From positions 1-7,982 of the forward strand of contig WTHG01000453.1 in assembly GCA_011523245.1 (NCBI GenBank): 7,982 nt of DNA. The letters are read 5' to 3'. Shown here piece by piece: positions 6,506 through 7,982 of the stretch. Position 1 is the stretch's first letter; the number at the start of each line of letters is the position of its first letter. The DNA is from Verrucomicrobiales bacterium. Its GTDB lineage: Bacteria; Verrucomicrobiota; Verrucomicrobiia; Limisphaerales; UBA1100. The notes below the pieces were generated by a model. It was not told the origin of the DNA and searched no databases. It worked only from the letters and a program-made list of their open reading frames with translations. The translations under genes were made by a program, and so were the position numbers.

Positions 6506-7982
6506 TTAGAAGAGTATCCAAGCGAGGATGCCCAATAATCCGATTACTGTGAGGAGGGCGTAAGTTTGCAAATTGCCTGATTGAAACAGGCGGGCCAGGC
6601 AGCCGGTCACATCAATTGCGCCGCTGGTGCCTTTCACTCCCAACCCAGCAATGATCCAACGATCGAACCAACTTGAAGCGAAGGACAAGGATTCCTGTGT
6701 CCAGTGGTTGAGGAAGACGTATAGTTCATCGAAGTAGAACCGATCTCGCATCCAGCGCGACAACCCGCCGAGCTTGGCCGGTAACGGATCCGAATTGGCG
6801 TTCCGGTAAACCATGTAGCCACCAATCAATCCCACGGCGGCCGCAATCGTTCCCCAGATCATTGCTGCATGATGCGAAGCTTTTACTTCTTTAAAACTCA
6901 AAAAGTCGGCCAACCCAATTTGGGGGGCTCCCAGAAAAATGCTGAACAGCGCGAGGATGATTAAGGGCAGCAGCATTTCACCAGGCACTTCGTCCGCCTC
7001 TTTCGCCTGATCTGTACGGGCTTTGCCAAAGAACGCTACCAACACACAACGCATCATGTAAAACGCCGTCAACCCTGCCACTATCACTCCGATAAAGAAC
7101 AAAGGTTTGTGGCTCATGTGCGTATGCATCAGAATGGCGTCCTTACTGAAAAATCCGCTGAGCAACGGAAACCCTGCCAAGGCCAGTGCCCCGATGATAA
7201 AGGTGATGGAGGTCTTGGAAAGATTATGCCGGAGCCCGCCCATATTCCAAATATCCTGTTCATGGTGGCAGGCATAAATCACTGCGCCCGCTCCAAGGAA
7301 AAGCAATGCCTTGAAGGCTGCGTGCGTGGTAAGGTGAAACATGGCTGCTTCGGCCCCGCCACAACCAACAGCCATCACCATGTAGCCCAGCTGCGAAAGG
7401 GTGGAGTAGGCGAGGATACGTTTAATGTCGTTTTGTTGAATGGCCATGAGCGCAGCTAACAGCGCGGTGATGCCCCCAATCCAGGCAATGACTAGCAAGG
7501 CATCCGGAGTGAAAAGAACCATCACTTGGCACAACATGTACACGCCAGCCGCCACCATCGTTGCCGCATGTATGAGGGCGGAAACAGGTGTGGGACCTTC
7601 CATGGCGTCCGGCAGCCAGACATGCAGTGGAAACTGCGCACTTTTGCCGACTGCCCCACAAAAAATAAGGAGGCCGGCAAGGGTGGATACTTGGCCGGTG
7701 ATGGAAGCAATATTAACGGTACCCGCTTGTTGCCAAACCAAAAGAATACCCAAGAGAAAGCCGACATCCCCAATGCGATTGGTGATAAAGGCTTTTTTTC
7801 CGGCATCGGCCGCCGTCGGTTTATCAAACCAATGACTGATCAAGAGATAGCTGGAAACACCCACGAGTTCCCAGAAGATGAACATCATGACCAAGTTAGA
7901 GGAGAGGACGATGCCCAGCATGGAAAAAACAAAAAAGCTGAGAGCTCCAAAATATCTTGAGAACCCTTGATCTTTCCTCATG
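6506..7982 (-). CDS. nuoL: NADH-quinone oxidoreductase subunit L, C-terminal part (5' end beyond window)
   Basis: The gene runs off the right edge; 491 codons are visible after the ATG at 7981, which is internal because family homology starts earlier (the N-terminal roughly 110-130 residues are missing). NuoL is the distal antiporter-like proton-pumping subunit of complex I and carries the long lateral helix. Counting from that Met, visible key residues are Glu38 in FIFWELVG (TM5), Lys113 in GKSAQFPLHVWLPDAM (TM7), the pair His216 and His220 with Lys224 in FHLTTHAAFKALLF, and Lys280-Asp281 in SGFFSKDAIL (TM12). RDRFYFDELY (412-421) is the usual motif before the lateral helix and final membrane anchor. 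All expected channel residues are intact, unlike in the adjoining nuoM. The stop TAA (6508-6506) is two bases before the nuoM ATG. The other nuo genes presumably lie upstream, beyond the window. Confidence 0.96.
   Translation of the reverse strand, partial: MRKDQGFSRYFGALSFFVFSMLGIVLSSNLVMMFIFWELVGVSSYLLISHWFDKPTAADAGKKAFITNRIGDVGFLLGILLVWQQAGTVNIASITGQVSTLAGLLIFCGAVGKSAQFPLHVWLPDAMEGPTPVSALIHAATMVAAGVYMLCQVMVLFTPDALLVIAWIGGITALLAALMAIQQNDIKRILAYSTLSQLGYMVMAVGCGGAEAAMFHLTTHAAFKALLFLGAGAVIYACHHEQDIWNMGGLRHNLSKTSITFIIGALALAGFPLLSGFFSKDAILMHTHMSHKPLFFIGVIVAGLTAFYMMRCVLVAFFGKARTDQAKEADEVPGEMLLPLIILALFSIFLGAPQIGLADFLSFKEVKASHHAAMIWGTIAAAVGLIGGYMVYRNANSDPLPAKLGGLSRWMRDRFYFDELYVFLNHWTQESLSFASSWFDRWIIAGLGVKGTSGAIDVTGCLARLFQSGNLQTYALLTVIGLLGILAWILF

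Noticed and set aside
7440..7960. Two overlapping plus-strand open frames of 131 and 144 codons at the right end
   Set aside because: They are antisense to nuoL, which has full motif support across this stretch. Neither translation resembles a known protein.

Overview
The window looks like ordinary chromosomal housekeeping DNA from a bacterium of moderate GC content. The style of the CinA N-terminus, the small ferredoxin and the aberrant NuoM suggest Verrucomicrobiota or a relative. That assignment is inferred from remembered family resemblance and is only moderately secure. I see no mobile element, tRNA or rRNA gene, CRISPR array, prophage gene or toxin-antitoxin pair.

Layout: at the left edge, a Fur-family metalloregulator (minus strand, cut off by the window edge) is divergent from cinA/pncC (plus strand), a two-domain NMN deamidase. 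The cinA stop codon lies in the A-run of an intrinsic terminator that serves a convergent small ferredoxin gene (minus strand). The ferredoxin is divergent from pyruvate kinase (pyk, plus strand) across about 115 bp holding a good promoter for the ferredoxin. pyk converges with only three bases of spacing on the end of a respiratory complex I operon. From position 3448 to the right edge the minus strand carries nuoL (partial), nuoM and nuoN in tight translational order: a 2-bp gap at nuoL/nuoM and a TAATG overlap at nuoM/nuoN.

Functionally, NuoL, NuoM and NuoN are the three antiporter-like proton-pumping subunits of NADH:quinone oxidoreductase. Pyruvate kinase makes ATP and pyruvate at the end of glycolysis, the ferredoxin is a low-potential electron carrier, and PncC-type CinA recycles pyridine nucleotides. 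The neighbours share an energy and redox theme, but apart from nuoLMN they are separate transcription units.

No new multi-gene system was found. The points most worth a second look are within proteins: NuoM lacks the lysine expected in its TM7 proton channel although NuoL and NuoN keep theirs, and pyruvate kinase has Ala at the position where Glu or Lys normally decides potassium dependence. Lesser points are a leaderless-looking fur promoter, an out-of-frame strong ribosome-binding signal before pyk, an unusual cysteine pattern in the ferredoxin, and very close convergent gene ends.
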